A stretch of 64,000 nucleotides of DNA from Bradysia coprophila (lineage: Eukaryota > Arthropoda > Insecta > Diptera > Sciaridae): positions 6,459,716 through 6,523,715 of the forward strand of contig NW_023503376.1 of the NCBI RefSeq assembly GCF_014529535.1, in the 5' to 3' direction. How positions within the stretch are numbered: the first letter of the stretch is position 1; each line of letters begins with the position of its first letter. The notes under the pieces were generated by a model. The model was not told the DNA's origin, did not search any database, and saw only the letters and a list, made by a program, of their open reading frames with translations. Made by a program: the position numbers and the translations under genes. Of this stretch, positions 10,913-24,800 are shown piece after piece.

Positions 10913-11349
10913 TCAGTCAAAAACTCTCAAAAGAGTAAAACAGACGCAAGTCCCAGTGCATACTTCCAAAACAACTGATATCGCAGGATGTGACGCATTC
11001 TGCGCTTGTACGCAAAAACTGTAACAGGAAAAATTTGACCAAAGAAATTCTAGAAACCAAATTTTACCAAAAAAATTTTGCGTCACAAGTGGCAGATGTT
11101 GAGGAAAGTACTTTTAAGAATTTTTTTAAAATAGGCAAGAATACGTCCTAATATGTCCGAATCATCTTCCACTTTGTGACGCAAATTTTTTTTGGTAAAA
11201 TTTTGTTTCTAGAATTTCTTTGGTCAAATTTTTCCTGTTACAGTTTTTGCGTACAAGCGCAGAATGCGTCACATCCAGCGATATCAGTTGTTTTGGAAGT
11301 ATGCACAGGGACTTGCGTCACTTTTACTCTTTTGAGAGTTTTTGACTGA
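10913..11349. mobile_element. Foldback element, arms of about 190 bp
   Basis: The left arm begins TCAGTCAAAAACTCTCAAAA and the right arm ends with its complement. Inside, both arms share GTGACGCATTCTGCGC, GTAACAGGAAAAATTTGACC and TTCTAGAAAC blocks, separated by about 60 bases near 11,100-11,165. Arms match closely, so insertion or gene conversion may be recent. No coding sequence. Confidence 0.82.
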
Positions 11350-12314
11350 TCCACTATTTTATCAGCTGGTACGTTTTTCTATGCATCCTTGATCATCCTG
11401 TCCCACATGCGAACGTATGATTGTTATACCCTCGATCGCATGCCACCCAGAATGTGTATGAATAATACGTGCACTACATATCGTAACTTAAAATTACATT
11501 TCAATTAAAATCACAAACGTGAACACTTGCATCCAACTTGATTGGTTATTTGCAATGATCTATCTTCTATAAGTACTAAGGCAATGTAATAATTAGGATA
11601 GGAAGGAGGTCGTCTCACAACGAATTCGTAGAAAAATAGATTTTGTCCTTCTTAAAGTAAATGTTTTAAAATTTAAATCACATTAGAGATTCACTGATTA
11701 ATAAAGTCAATAAAACCTTTGTATTGGAAAGTAGCGACAATGAATAATTTTTCAGTACCTATGACGACGTCAGACATTGTATGATATGCGATGTGACTGT
11801 ACTTAACAAATAAAGTTCTGCTTATCGAACATACATTTTCACTAGTTGCTTAACTAGACACAAATTGATCAGCGTGAACTTACGTATCTTACGTGCTACA
11901 TTACTTTAATCATCCACGGACTCAAAGTGTGTGATCAATCACAATACATAGACGAATAAAACTTATGTCAGAAGATGCAGGAAGATTGTGAAAATGGTTG
12001 GTTGGTGATGATGTCACGCACATTCTTTAAAGTAAATCAATAGATAAAAGATACGCACGCAAAGTCTTAGAGTCGTTACGGTCGTTGCTTAAAAACAAAC
12101 CAACAAAATCAGGTGAATCTAAAAATATTATTTATGCAACAAGACTGACTCGGTCAGTGTTGCCCGTCCCGTTGATATCTGAAAATTCAATGAAGTTAAT
12201 TTCATGGTTTTTAACCGACAGCTACAAGTACATACAGAATAAGAAGCGTAGACTTTCTCAATTTAACATTTTTCCGCCTCCACATTTCGATCAGCCAATA
12301 ATTGTAAAAGTAAA
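11350..12314. other. Downstream flank of the ABCA gene
   Basis: AT-rich, with no exon or repeat I can define. The part next to 12,315 should contain the ABCA 3' UTR (minus strand); I did not find an unambiguous AATAAA. Confidence 0.4.
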
Positions 12315-15300
12315 TTATTCGGTAGACTCTCCCTGTAGATTGTTGCGAGTTCGCTGATTTTTTACGAACGATATTAGAACGTTTTCCAACGAATTCTGGC
12401 TCACCGAATAGTCGTCAACGTTTCCAGTACTTTTGCCGTTTTCCATCATTTCGAACACAGTGGACCATTTGAGATTTCTGGATGGAATCGTGTATGTCAG
12501 AAGGTCCTGATGCTCGTCGCTGAAAATAATCAAAAATGGATTTCAAGGACGAACAAAAGACCATGTGTCAGGTCCTTACGATAAGACAGCTTCGTGGAAT
12601 ACGTTCGCTATGTAATTTTTGACTTCGTTTACTCTGCAAATGGTAACAAGGATTCGATAAGTAGGTCAGAATCGAATTAAAAATCTAAACCGTTACCTCT
12701 GTCCATCCTGGTCATGTTTAACTTTGATTTTCAGCTCAAATCCTCTCGTAAATTTATTTTTCAAGTGTTGAGACGATCCATAGCATTTACAGTTGCCGTT
12801 CACCATGATTGTCAGTTGAGTGCAAAGCTGTAGAGAGAATGTTGCAGCTGTAATAGAGTTTGCCCATTTAAGGAATCCAAAAAAACTCACCGCTTCACAT
12901 TCTTCCATGCTGTGTGACGTTAAGACAATTGATTTTCCCTGATCACGCAACTTGATAATAATGTTCCACAAATTGCGCTTCGTTGCCGGATCCATCCCAG
13001 TTGTCGGCTCGTCGAGGAAAACCACTTTCGGATTTCCCACCAAAGCAATGGCTGTCGACAGTTTACGTTTGTTGCCGCCACTCATGTGGGATACGTGCTT
13101 ATCGATGTGTTCAATCAGATCCAAATCGGTCGCTGCTCGGACCGCATACGCTGCAATTTCGTTGCGCTGAACGCCACGAATCAAAGCGAAGATTTCCAAT
13201 ATTTCACGACCCGTCAAATTCTCGAAGAGTGCATCAAATTGGGGACAGTAGCCGATGCATTTGTAGATTTTGCGAATGTCCGTTTTCAGATTCAGTCCGT
13301 GCAAATATATCTCTCCGCTGGAGATGAGCTCTTCGCCGGTTAACATTTTGAAAATTGATGTTTTCCCGGCCCCATTATTTCCGAGTAGACCGAAGCATTC
13401 GGATCTGCAAGGTTTTTTTTGTATTGACACGATTGAAATGTAGATGAAAACGGAACCAGCAAAACTTACTGCTTAATGTCGAGCGATACTTGATTCACCG
13501 CTAAGAAGCTTCCGTAGAACTTGGACACGTTCTGCAGGACGACACTCTGTTCTCGCAGTTGACCCACGTCCATTGCGTTGATACGCTCTTTCACTTCACG
13601 TACATCGTCGTCAAGCTGTTCATCTTGCAGTGGATCAAATACTGGCCTAGATCGTACTAGACTAACTAGATATGCAATCAAACGGCGTAATAAGCCTTGC
13701 TCGATCAAAAGAACAAGCAATGTTACACCAATGCTAGTTGCCACCATAACCAGTAAGTCCTTGGACACACTGTTCTCGTTCCAGGAAAACACGAGATTTG
13801 CTAGTTTAAAGATGAATTGAACTCAATTTGCAAGTTAAATTCCTAATTAAATTCTAACTTACGGCAACAGTCCGGATTTGCGGTGCACAACTCCTGGCGA
13901 TTACAATTTATCTCTACGCACAGATGTTCACATACAGTCAACAGTTCGTCTGTCTTTCCCAGTTTAAATAACCCACTGATTAAGGTGCATGTCGGGTAGA
14001 TTGTAAAGAACGCTCGGATCACTTTAGGCAAAAATCGAATAAACAGATCGCATGCGTACACTATGGCTGTAATGGAAAGAGAGATAACGGTGAGTCAGGC
14101 ATCACATGCCCCACATTATGCTGGCTTACAAATGACCAAGCTTCCGAAATAAATGACATTCATGCCGGTCGTCGGTTTTGAGAATATGAGCGAAGTCAGA
14201 CAAATGACTGGTATCATTGCGAAATTGTACATGGTAAATAGCAAGCCAATCACAGCCAATGTATTCGCCTCAGCCCAAAACGGCTGACGACTAAACGCTG
14301 TCATGACAACGATTAACACAACGGTGACCATGTGCGTTAAGACGTCCCACAATATCGACGCTATCCAAAAGATGCTCAAATTGATGCCGCTCGCATACTG
14401 CAAAAATTTGGCACGACAAACTTTCTCCTGAATGTAGAACATGATGTACGAAGCGGATACCATTGGCATGGCTAATCCCACAGCGAATGTGAAAGAAGCG
14501 CTAAATAGGGAAACGCTGGAATCGTCGGTACTATTAGGTTGGACAACATAGTCAAACGGAGCATTGACAACATGAATGCTGTAAGCGGGATTAATGATTG
14601 CTCGTACGATGGCATTGTGTACCAAATTCAGTGCCAGTGGGGCAGTGTGATAGAACTGATTGTTGAACCATGCCACGATCTCACCACTAGTCAGGGCACT
14701 TGCGGCTGCCAAATACTGGTAATTGAAAGTTGCCAACGACTGGCCGGCCAAATTCAAGAGAAACGTGTCCAGCTCTTTGTCCGTCGTCACTACTTTTGTG
14801 TTTTGTGAATGTGACCACAGATTTTGTTGGTACTGGTCCATGATCCTAAAAATGGAAACACGAAAATGTTGAAAGGTTCCGGTGCAGTCAACAACGGTTA
14901 ACTTACTCGGACAACAGACTGCTGTTCCTGCTTTCCTGAACCACGGTAATCGGTTTCTCGTATCCGTCCAACGAAATGTCTAGAGGCGGTAGACCGTGTC
15001 GAATGTTCGAACTCCAAAAGCTGTGGCCTTGGAAAATGATCGGCGCGAGAATGATGAAAGCGATCAAATTGTAGAAAGTGAAAATCTTCCAAGATCGTAG
15101 CCAGCACAACGAGCGTTTCTGCAATGAATTCGAATTTGATTACATTTTGATCGACTAATTCAGGTCAAATTTTCAATACTTTGAACATTGCCATGGCTTG
15201 GTGACGTAGTAGAGCGGTTCCTCTCACGAGTACCGTTTCGTTGAAGTGATTTTCTGTTATGGAAACTACTGCCGAAGCGTTATCAGATCCATTTCTCGAC

Positions 15301-18300
15301 CTGGTTTGAGATTTTTTGTCTACATAGGCTGAGCATTTGCCAAATTTCAAGAATATCTCTTCCATAGTCGTCAACGACACACCGTAGCTCTTCAGATTTA
15401 AGTTGTGTTCGTTGTCTTCCAGGTCTCGAAACATTTCTTTGAAGATCGGAACCTGATCCTCCGGCAGAAGGTAAGTTATTTCACTTTCATTTTCGGTGTC
15501 AATCTGAAGCGTGGGCAAATATTTCCGAAGCAGTCCGGTTACAAAGTCGGAGTGACAATCGAAATTCTTCTCGCATATCAAGTGGTACCCGGTGCCGAAA
15601 CGTTTTTTCAAGAAAAATGACGATCCAAAGCACTGCAAGTTTCCATGTGCCATTATAGCGATCCGGTCGCCAAGCACATCGGCCTCGTCCATAAAGTGGG
15701 TTGTCAGTACGATGACCCGATCCTTTTTCTCTTCGATCAAGACATTCCAAAGTGATCGGCGTGACGCGGCATCCATGCCACTGGTGGGCTCATCACAGAA
15801 AACCACTTTCGACTGTCCGCACAGTGCAATTCCAATTGACAATTTCCTCTTCATTCCACCGGACAACGTCTGGGACGTTGAGTCGATTTTAGAGTCCAAT
15901 TCGAGGAGGCGAACATATTTTTCGACCTCGTCGTTGGCATCTTTCATACTTAAGCCTTTTAGACGACTGTAGAACATGATGTGCTCCCGTACCGTCAACT
16001 CATCGAATAGAATGTTGTGTTGAGGGCAAAATCCCATGGAACTGCGAGCCATGTCCATGTTCGATCGTATATCGTACCCATCAATTAATGCTGTGCCCGA
16101 TGTCGGTTCTATCATTCCAGTTAGCATAGAAAATGTTGTCGTTTTACCAGCTCCGTTATGGCCCAACAGAACTGTTATTTGGTTGTTGTACATGTTCATC
16201 GACAAATTGGTAACAACTACGTTCTTCCCAAACGATTTGGACAAATGTTTTGTCACGACACCTGCACGCTGATCAGTTGGCTCTTCTTCAAAATTTCCAG
16301 GATCCGCCTGAATAGCACTGCTACCGTCATCACCATGATTATCTTCAAACGGTTGATAGTCTCTGCGCTTTTGTGAACGGCACCAAAATTCTTTTTTGAA
16401 CGGAAAATACCACGGCTTCGCCACGCCATAATTCCCCGGGAAAATGCTTTCGATGTACATTGTCAACACGAAAAACAAGCACGCTGTTAGCAACAGAAAA
16501 ACCATTGTGGTTCCGATAGTCAGGCTATCGTACACATTTATTGGACGCCACATTGTCGACCAAATGAATCCGTCCCCCAATTGTTCGTTGCGAATAATCA
16601 ACTTCATTCCGTACGCCATGGCCGTATTGGGAAAGATGCACAAAAACACTTTCAATGGACCAGGCATCACATCGTATTTGTCGTGAGTCATCAAATATGG
16701 TAAATAAGACAGGTACCAAATGATCGACGATGCCGTTACGGCCGCTTTAGCTTTCGAGAAGAACGTACTGACGAAGAAACTGAGTGTGGTTAAATTGACG
16801 CAATATACGAGGAAAAATGTTGTGAGGAGGAACGCATTTGAGTTGGAAAAAACTGCGGAGGCTGATCCAAACATTGGAATCTGGAAATGAACGAAGACAG
16901 CTGGGTATGAAGCAAAGTTTCTTCATTTTATCTGAGTGAAACTCACCTTGATCAGAATCATAATGAAAAGGACCGAAATGATCAGCATTGTCATTGACCG
17001 CAAGAACCAGCTGGAAGAGGACGTTGACGGAAGGTAATTTTTCAGCTGAAAAACATTCTTTTACAAATTGAAGACTCACCTCAACCAATGCAACCAGCTC
17101 TGTAATCCCATAATTTTCATAGCCTCTTTCAACTGCTTCTCCTTTTCCATGGCAATGAAACGTACAGCATTCGAAAACGAATAATTGAAGCTCAACAGCA
17201 TACACAACGGCAGGAATATTTGCAACATATTCCAATAAAAGTTGGTCGTAAACGCTGGATACGGAAATCGTTTGACCAGCACGTCTGGCATTTGAGTTTT
17301 ACTATTCGCATTTTCTGAAACGAAGGCACGCGCCACAGCATTTTGAATAGCCAGAAATCCTTCGTTGTAGTAGGACGGAGGACCACCATCGGCGTATTCC
17401 AAATGTCTTGGTAAATTAAATTCTTCGTTGGGCAGAATCTTATTTGTGTGCCAATTGTAGTTGGTTGGCCTGAAGTGACTTGGCAATTCTGTTGTGCGTA
17501 ATTCTGATGGAAAGTGTAACGAATACGACAGGTCTTTGGGAAGCTCGTTCAGGGTCTACAAGCAACAAATAGGAAACAAACTTAGTTGGGAGTGCGAAGT
17601 CACGCTTTTTGGGAATTATGGTCAGAGGACATTATTTAGAGCGCATATAATCTGAGACTACAATTTCACCCCGTAAGGATTCACTACACTCACCGCTGGA
17701 TGATGAAACTCAATAGCAGCAATTAATTCCTTCTTTATCAGGATGCCCTCCAGTTGACTTACTTCGTCGACTCCATAAGGACTTTCGATCGCTAAATGGT
17801 CGCTAGCACTTTTCATAAGATCTAGAAAAATTGTGTTGTTTGGATGGAAAACCATTTTACGCTCTTTCACAGGTGGATTCAAATTTGAATTGTTCCTGAA
17901 ACGAATGAAAAAATTCTCATTTGATGTCAAGTCAATCCATAGCGATAACCAGGGACGCCGACTTGTGTTTGGGAGTAGTGGTGCTCATACAACAAGCGAA
18001 TCTGGGAGTAGTGGTGCTCTTTCAAGTAAAACTGGAAAAATGTAGTGGTGCTCATCATTCGAGTAGTGGTGCCCGAGCCTCGCTTGTCCTTAGAAGTCGG
18101 CGCCCCTGGCGATAACTCGTCCAATTAGTGACTTTCAAATCGAGAAGCAAACAGGCTCTTGTGAATCAACGTTTTCGGAAAATGACTTGAAAATCTAACT
18201 CTGACATCATAGGGCCCGTTTACCCCTCGTCGTTTTATGTTAAATTAAATTAGAAATGAAAATATTTGACAAACCACAAAGTGTCCAATGTATTGATTTC

Positions 18301-18510
18301 CAGCGATCGAAATGTCGTTACTTGTGGATGCCCAACTGGATTAGACAATTTCTGCAAATACGCTAGCAGCACAAACATTAGAACTGGCAGCAGAATATCG
18401 ATGAGCGTTTGGAATTTGTGTCGTATCTGCAGCAAGCAATTCTTCCATAGTAACAACCCGAGTTTTGGCCATACTCCCGTGTGCCGAGTTGGCGTCGTCG
18501 GTGGAGTCAT
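12315..18510 (-). CDS. ABCA-family full ABC transporter, 13 coding exons
   Basis: Coding exons on the minus strand: 18510-18275, 17895-17694, 17555-17080, 17010-16947, 16880-15180, 15118-14907, 14845-14130, 14066-13863, 13800-13470, 13404-12891, 12827-12697, 12633-12580, 12519-12315. Phases agree at every junction and the sum is 5046 nt (1681 aa). The ATG at 18510 has an in-frame TAG just upstream. The order is TM1 (near residues 28-50), a lumenal loop, a TM bundle, NBD1 (Walker A GHNGAGKTT near 566, signature LSGGMKRKL near 665, Walker B VVFCDEPTSGMD), a second TM domain, and NBD2 (Walker A GNNGAGKTS near 1389, signature MSGGNKRKL, Walker B VVFLDEPTTGMD). Family knowledge places ABCA pumps in plasma or endolysosomal membranes moving lipids; closest in layout and length to ABCA3 (about 1700 aa). 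Substrate here is unknown. The first junction (TTTGTG before GTTTGT) is the least certain. Both NBDs look catalytically intact. Confidence 0.95.
17961..18085. repeat. GGGAGTAGTGGTGCTC minisatellite in ABCA intron 1
   Basis: Four imperfect copies of a GAGTAGTGGTGCTC core (about 17,970, 18,004, 18,042 and 18,060) lie inside the 379-bp first intron of the ABCA gene. Confidence 0.8.
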
Positions 18511-18708
18511 TATGTCTAACTACTTTTTGTTTTTAGTATAAAATCGATCATATCATACAGTGCAACGAGGGTTGATGTTGTTTCCTAGAAGGAGACATCA
18601 AAATTTAAACGTCAGTGCTGCGATGTTGTGACTCGTATCGTATATATTAGTGAGCTTAAACTATGTTGGAAGTGAATTGGATTTTGTTTTCAATATACGG
18701 AAAATTGT

Positions 18709-19480
18709 ATGAGAAATGACGTCATTTTCCAGGGAAAATCATCTCACATTTATATCGAAAATACGATTCCAATAACCGAAAATTTTGTGTGTTTATGGTC
18801 AATCGTCAATCGACGTCTGCCTTGATAGAAGAAAAAGCTTCTTGGAGTTTAGCTTAAAGTATGAAGGCTACAATTTTGTCTAAGTCACACCCCTAACATT
18901 CACGTTTTTTACGTGTAACTAGCGGCAAGCTTTAGCACCAGCTGATATATGCAAAAAATCTTTACAAATACAGAATGTCACTTGATTACGGTACATCTAA
19001 TGCATCCGATATACAAGAGTCGGTCAGACTTCCAAATTTCACTAGAAAAACTAATTTTATGACTCGATTTTCACACGAAAATCAGGAACATCTATGACGC
19101 ACCAATTGCACAATCTTAATTTATTGAAAATAATGCTGCTATGATGAAAATGCACTCTTCATAATCGGAAAATTTTAAAATTGGACACACACATCAATGT
19201 ATTTCGAGAGTAAAGGAGATAAAATGCAGCAATTTACCACCGTTTGTTGCCAAAAATCGTTTTTGTTTTGATGATGCGATTAAGATGTGCAGCACACGGT
19301 CTCTTACTGGAAGTAATGTTTATATTTTTCTTCAAGAAATTGTTTAGAAGTGACGCATACAGAGAGAGAACAGAAACCGAAAGAGAGCAGAAAAGTGTGC
19401 CGATAGCAGCAGTGGAATGGAATGGGTTTGACTGTACCATATGGTTTAAGGGGTTTAAGTTTGGTAGAATCTGACTTCAA
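18709..19480. repeat. Dispersed repeat, copy B
   Basis: Second copy of the family at 1-620, same orientation. It begins TGAGAAATGACGTCATTTTCC and ends in an ACCATATGGTTTA / GTTTGGTAGAATC block. It lies just upstream of the ABCA start codon (about 200 bp away), so it may sit in or near that promoter. Confidence 0.7.
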
Positions 19481-19579
19481 AAACGCTGGCGGGAACAAAA
19501 AGATTGTGTTGGTATGAACGTGCACAAATTTTTATGGATCCTTAAAGGATCTTGTTTTCTCTCAGTGTTCTTCAACAAT

Positions 19580-19790
19580 GTTGAGGAACATTTGGGTCCG
19601 ACCATAATTTGCAGCAATCATAAGTAATGAATATATTGGGCTGACCAAAATGCAAACAACTCAACGTTGAGGAACATTTGAGTCCGACCAAAATTCGAAG
19701 CAGTCATAAGTAATGAACATATCCGACCAAAATACACACAACTCAGAGTTGAGGAACATTTGGGTCCTACCGAAATTCGAAGCAGTATGG
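19580..19790. repeat. Tandem minisatellite, unit about 82-86 bp
   Basis: GTTGAGGAACATTTGGGTCC recurs at about 19,580, 19,666 and 19,748, each followed by GACCAwAATT-like text and CAGTCATAAGTAATGAA. The last unit is partial. Confidence 0.82.
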
Positions 19791-19940
19791 ATATCATGGA
19801 CGCCTTGCGTTGTCAAATGCATAAAAACAAATCACAAGAAAAATCAGGCAACAAAAATGCATGTCGAGATGAGGAGAAAAATCTACAGGTGTATGACTGG
19901 AATGGCCTTACATTTGAAAATGTAAATGCATAAACGTGGC

Positions 19941-20045
19941 GTGTCACATTAGCGAATTATAAGGAAAATGAAATTTCATTCATTAAGCTCCGTTTCTAGC
20001 TACATTAATGAAATTTCATTTTTGTTATAATTCGCTAATGTGACA
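19941..20045. repeat. Short palindromic element
   Basis: GTGTCACATTAGCGAATTAT is mirrored by ATAATTCGCTAATGTGACAT, with an inner ATGAAATTTCATT pair and a loop of about 25 bases. MITE-like hairpin. Confidence 0.8.
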
Positions 20046-21860
20046 TGTCTCGTTAAATAACTGTAATTCTTGTATATTACATTAACGTTGTAGCATTTAG
20101 TGAAGGCATCAAAAACAATCGTTGATTCCATAGTTTCTAACCGGGAAATCATTTTCATATGGCGGGGCAGAAAACGGAAGTTTTACAGAGATTTTCTCGG
20201 CTTGTTGGCTTCGCTGCGGCTGTGATGCAAGACATTTTAGCAGGAAAAGTTTAGACTTCAATCAGATAAATTCTGATCTGAAACGTTCATGGTGGGGAGA
20301 AATAAAACGAAATATTTTACGTTTTACAGTTTAGTATAATTTTCAAATCACTTAAGAATAACAATTAACTAATAAATCAAATCTTGCACTTGTATAAACA
20401 TTATAAAAGAATTTAAAAAAAAGAAGTAATTGAACTGCTCAGTATGGAACATGATTACCGAACACAAAACTTTCGATTGAATTGATTGATGTTACAGGTG
20501 TTTCTTGTGCTTAAATAATTAAATCTGGTCTTGGTCAATACATAAACCCAACAAAATGAAACCAAATAAATTTTTTAGAAATCTATGAAGCCAGGGCTCC
20601 ATCAAGCAGCTCGTTTTTATTAGAAGAAAATCAAATTAATATTATTTTTTTGTCAATTTCTTATCATTTGGCTATATCTGTTGTCTGCGGCGAACAGGTG
20701 AACTCTTGAATCTACTTCTCAAAAATGAGTTAAACGAAATTTCAGTACTTTACCATCAAGAACATTGTCAATTACATGCATGTCATGGATATAATAATGT
20801 GAGATGAACGTTTCAATGTCCAACGCAGTCATCTCAGTTTATTGTTTTGAAAAATTGGATTCATGTGAAAAGGACGGATATTGTGTAAAAAGTTAAAAGG
20901 TCAAAAGGATGGCTGTAGAATGCAATTTTGAATGCATTTTTGTCGATTGTGGTAAAGGTTGACGTTTGAAATGAATCGTTAAAAGTTAGATTATCTATGT
21001 AAATAAAAAGAAAACCGAAATGGTGCTACACTCCGCCTTCAATGCACAAACGACTTCGTATGTTTGTGGGCAGCACCACCATAATACGGAAATGGAAATA
21101 CTGCAGGTTGACTTAGATAAAGTTGTGTAATTAGACCGTCATTGCAATTGTACAGTTGGACTCTTTATTAAACCTTCTGCCGAGGACGGTATCTCCGTCT
21201 GAAGACATTCCACCATCGGTTATAAAAGTCGTTAAGCTCTTTCCATACGTTAAATATTGAGTGTTTGTCTGGTTCTGGTTCTGGTAAACATCGAGTTCTT
21301 TCTCGAACACTTAGATGTATCGGCTGATGTTTAAAATAAATTAAAAATAAAGAAAAATATGCCAAACTGTAACGAATTTCTATATTAGAGGATTTCCTGT
21401 TCCGCTGATTCGCTGCTCCATTGTCTTAATAAGGTAAGACAATGTCTTATATACAATGCAATTTTTGTATATCCTACATTGAATTTACAATTTTTGTTTT
21501 AATTTACACAATTTTCTTTTCTTTTTCTGGTTTTTCTTTCATTTAAACTTTTTTCGTCCTTTTTATTGTTGATAATAAGAGATAATTTTTAAACTTTCTT
21601 TTTCTTGAATTAATTTCTGTTAATTATTTGTTTCTGTTTTCTTTTTCTTTTCTTTTTAATTTATGCTGAATCATCATTTTGTTGATTTGAATTTTACTTT
21701 AATAATTTTTGTTTTGTTTTTTACATACTTTACTCAATTTAGTATAATACCGTAATCCTAGAATAATTTCTTCTTTCAAGGCAGGTGCCTTGTTTCTTTC
21801 CATTTTTGTTTCATTTAAAATTAATTTAAATTTAAATCTGTAGTTTCTTTAAGTTTATCG
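20046..21860. other. AT-rich region, probably including the DESI2 3' UTR
   Basis: No coding exon found. The last 300 bases (21,530-21,860) are very T-rich on the plus strand and lie directly after the DESI2 stop codon on the minus strand, so part is probably its 3' UTR. Confidence 0.4.
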
Positions 21861-24800
21861 CTATTCCGAATCACGATCTTGTATGGCTGTTATTGATTGT
21901 TGTAAGGCGTTTGGAGTTAGCCATTCTCTGGAAAATACGATCGAGAAATTGAATTATTATTGTTTTGGTGTTTTTTTTGCAGATCGATTAACTCTAAAAT
22001 TTCATTAAATTAGATCAAAGCACCTAGCACAATAGTGGAATATCGTTTATGTCAAATAGAGTAGTAAATAACGACTGTTTACGAAGTAATTTTCCATTTT
22101 ACACTGCTTCAAGGTCATGCAGTAAAATATTACTCGATTTGACATGAGCAATATTCTACTAATATGCTAGGTGCTTTGATAAGAGCCATAAATTCGTTCA
22201 TGTCTTCCAATTCTGGATTCCTTGTGGTTTGTAAGTGTTTGTACGACGCTCAGCAAATGAAAACATGGTTCTAACACCGCAAAATATCAGTACAATTCTT
22301 CGTTTGCTAAAGAAAATGTTTTAATTGCAAAATACAAACCTCCACGACTCCCAAATCGTAAAACATGACGGATTGCTCAATTATTCGACTGTAAACAATA
22401 CTAAATTAGCCACTTTGCTACTTAGTGTAGAGAGTCACTAGTTTTGTTCGTGGGAATGTTTACAAACAAAAAGCATTGGGCTTCTCCTCTAAAAGTTTAT
22501 TTTTCGCTTCATAACCTGCCCTTAGCATCTTAAGAGGCACCGGCACTTAGCTAAAATTGTAGCCTACATTGGCGTGTTTCGTATTTCATTTTTGTTAATA
22601 TCTTTTCATCAGAATCCTTTTTGAAAAATGTACGACCGCAATTCCGACCACGAATCTGTTAGCTTTTAATAAAAATTAGTTTTGGTTGTAGTCGTTTAAT
22701 CAGCTCTGAGAAAAGTGAGCAGTTTAATGAAATTTTCATAAACTGCTCATTGTTCTCAGAGCTGGTCAAATTGTTACAACCAAATCTATTTTCTGTTGAA
22801 AGCTAACACATTCGTGGTCGGAATTGCGGTCGTACATTTTGGAAAAAGGATTCTGGGCGAAAGATATCATCAAAAGTAAACTAAAATCCTGTATTTAAAA
22901 ATCGCCTTAATGTATGCTTTTCGGTAAAGTACCGGTGCCTCTTAACACATTGAAATTAATTGCGGCTTGCCAACTTTACGGCGCCTTGGACTTTACTTAA
23001 ATAGTCGAGGAATGTCTCCAAATAAATTTCTAAAAATCCAAAACTGAATTCTAGGTTTTTAGAAATTTATTTGGAGGCATTCCACGACTATTTAGGTAAA
23101 GTCCAGGGTGCCGAAAGTTGACAAGCCGCAATTATTTTGAATGTGTTGAGCAATGTACCCTTTGAAAATTTGTAGCCTACATTTAGGCGGAACAATATTC
23201 ATTTTTTGATGATTACTCTGAACTAAAATCTTTTTTTTTGTTGAAAAAGTAATACCATTGAAGCACGCAAAAATGTGTTACTTTTAAAAGAAAAACTGGA
23301 GAAACCTGTGTAGATTACATAAATTTACACAATTATTTCACAGAAACCTTTGATAACTGAATTTCCCACGAATCAGTTGACTGATTTGACTGATCTGACT
23401 TTAGGTTGCGAAATGGAGTCCATCGCACTTCGATAGAATAATACAAATTTGATTACGTACAAAGTTTGATTTTTTCCCAGTCGTGGTTATTTAGTCTGAA
23501 TGAGAAGGGCTATTGTGACCGGTTTTTTTATCCAAAGCTATTTAGTCCGAAAGTTAATTGTGTCTAGAAATATTTCTCTTTTTTTTGAAATATTTCGTCT
23601 GAACAAACATTATTTTGCATTGCACACATACATGTTCCTATACACTAAACATTGTAGCATTAGGTTTGATATTGGTTAAGAACAGCAAGCACAGTAAGCC
23701 ACACTACATTCAACTAAATTTAGTACTTCAGAGCATGGCCTATTTTCAAGAAATTATTTTTTTATTTTTCTTGAAGTTTCTTTAATTTCTTGAATTTTTC
23801 TTTAATTTCTTTAAAGAAAAATTCATGAAATTAAAAAAAGTTCAAGAAACTTTAGGGGAATCTACACATGGCCGAATTATTGCCTACATTTGGGGGCAAA
23901 ATTATTATTATATTTCGATGATGATTTTGAACTCGCATCCGTTTTGGAAAACGTACGACCATCGTTTAGTGTTAAAATGTGTTAGTTTTCAGCAAAAATT
24001 TAAATATTTGTGGTGATGTAACCTCAGTCCGAGAAAACTCAATATTTCACGAAAATTGACACATATTTTGAGTTTTCTCGGAGCAAGGTTGCATCACCAC
24101 AAACATTTAAATTTTTGCTGAAAACTAACACATTTTAACACCAAACGATGGTTGTACTATTTCCAATAAGGATGCGAGAACAAAATTATCATCGAAATAA
24201 TAATAATTTTGCCCTAAAATGTAGGCAACAATTTAGCCATGTGTAGATTCCTCTTAAGAAAATAATTTCTTGAAAATAGGCCCTGCTTCAGAGCCAATAC
24301 ATGTTAAGAAGTTTCATAATATTTGTTAGTTCAAGAACATATTAGAAAAGGAATTTGGTTGACTGTACGGTGGCTATATAAGTCAGGAATAATTTTGAAT
24401 TGATTCGACGTTGATGTCCGTCTCAACCGAACCGCACAAAAAGTTCTCGTAAATTAACATTGAGTTAAGGAATGCCTCAGGCAAATCCTCAAAATTGAGT
24501 TGTATTCAGACAGAATTTTAACAGAGAAACGCTAGTTGCATTTTGGGGACTTTGGGACGTCATAGAGTTGATGATTTTTATTTATTGTAAATATTGGTTT
24601 TTCAAAAGTTTTTTACTGGTTGCACCTTGCGGCCTTTTTTCGCTTTTAAATAAACAATCACAAAGGATCTGGAACTAGACTTGATTCTTACTAGTCTAGA
24701 AACCTGTGTATACTGGATCAGCATGTCGAACAAATTATTATCATTTTTTGGACTGGTGTGCTAACACCGTATACGACAATTTGAAAATTTAAATAATTTT

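Noticed and set aside
15405..16376. Plus-strand ORFs over the ABCA exons
   Set aside because: They are antisense shadows of the NBD1-containing exon.
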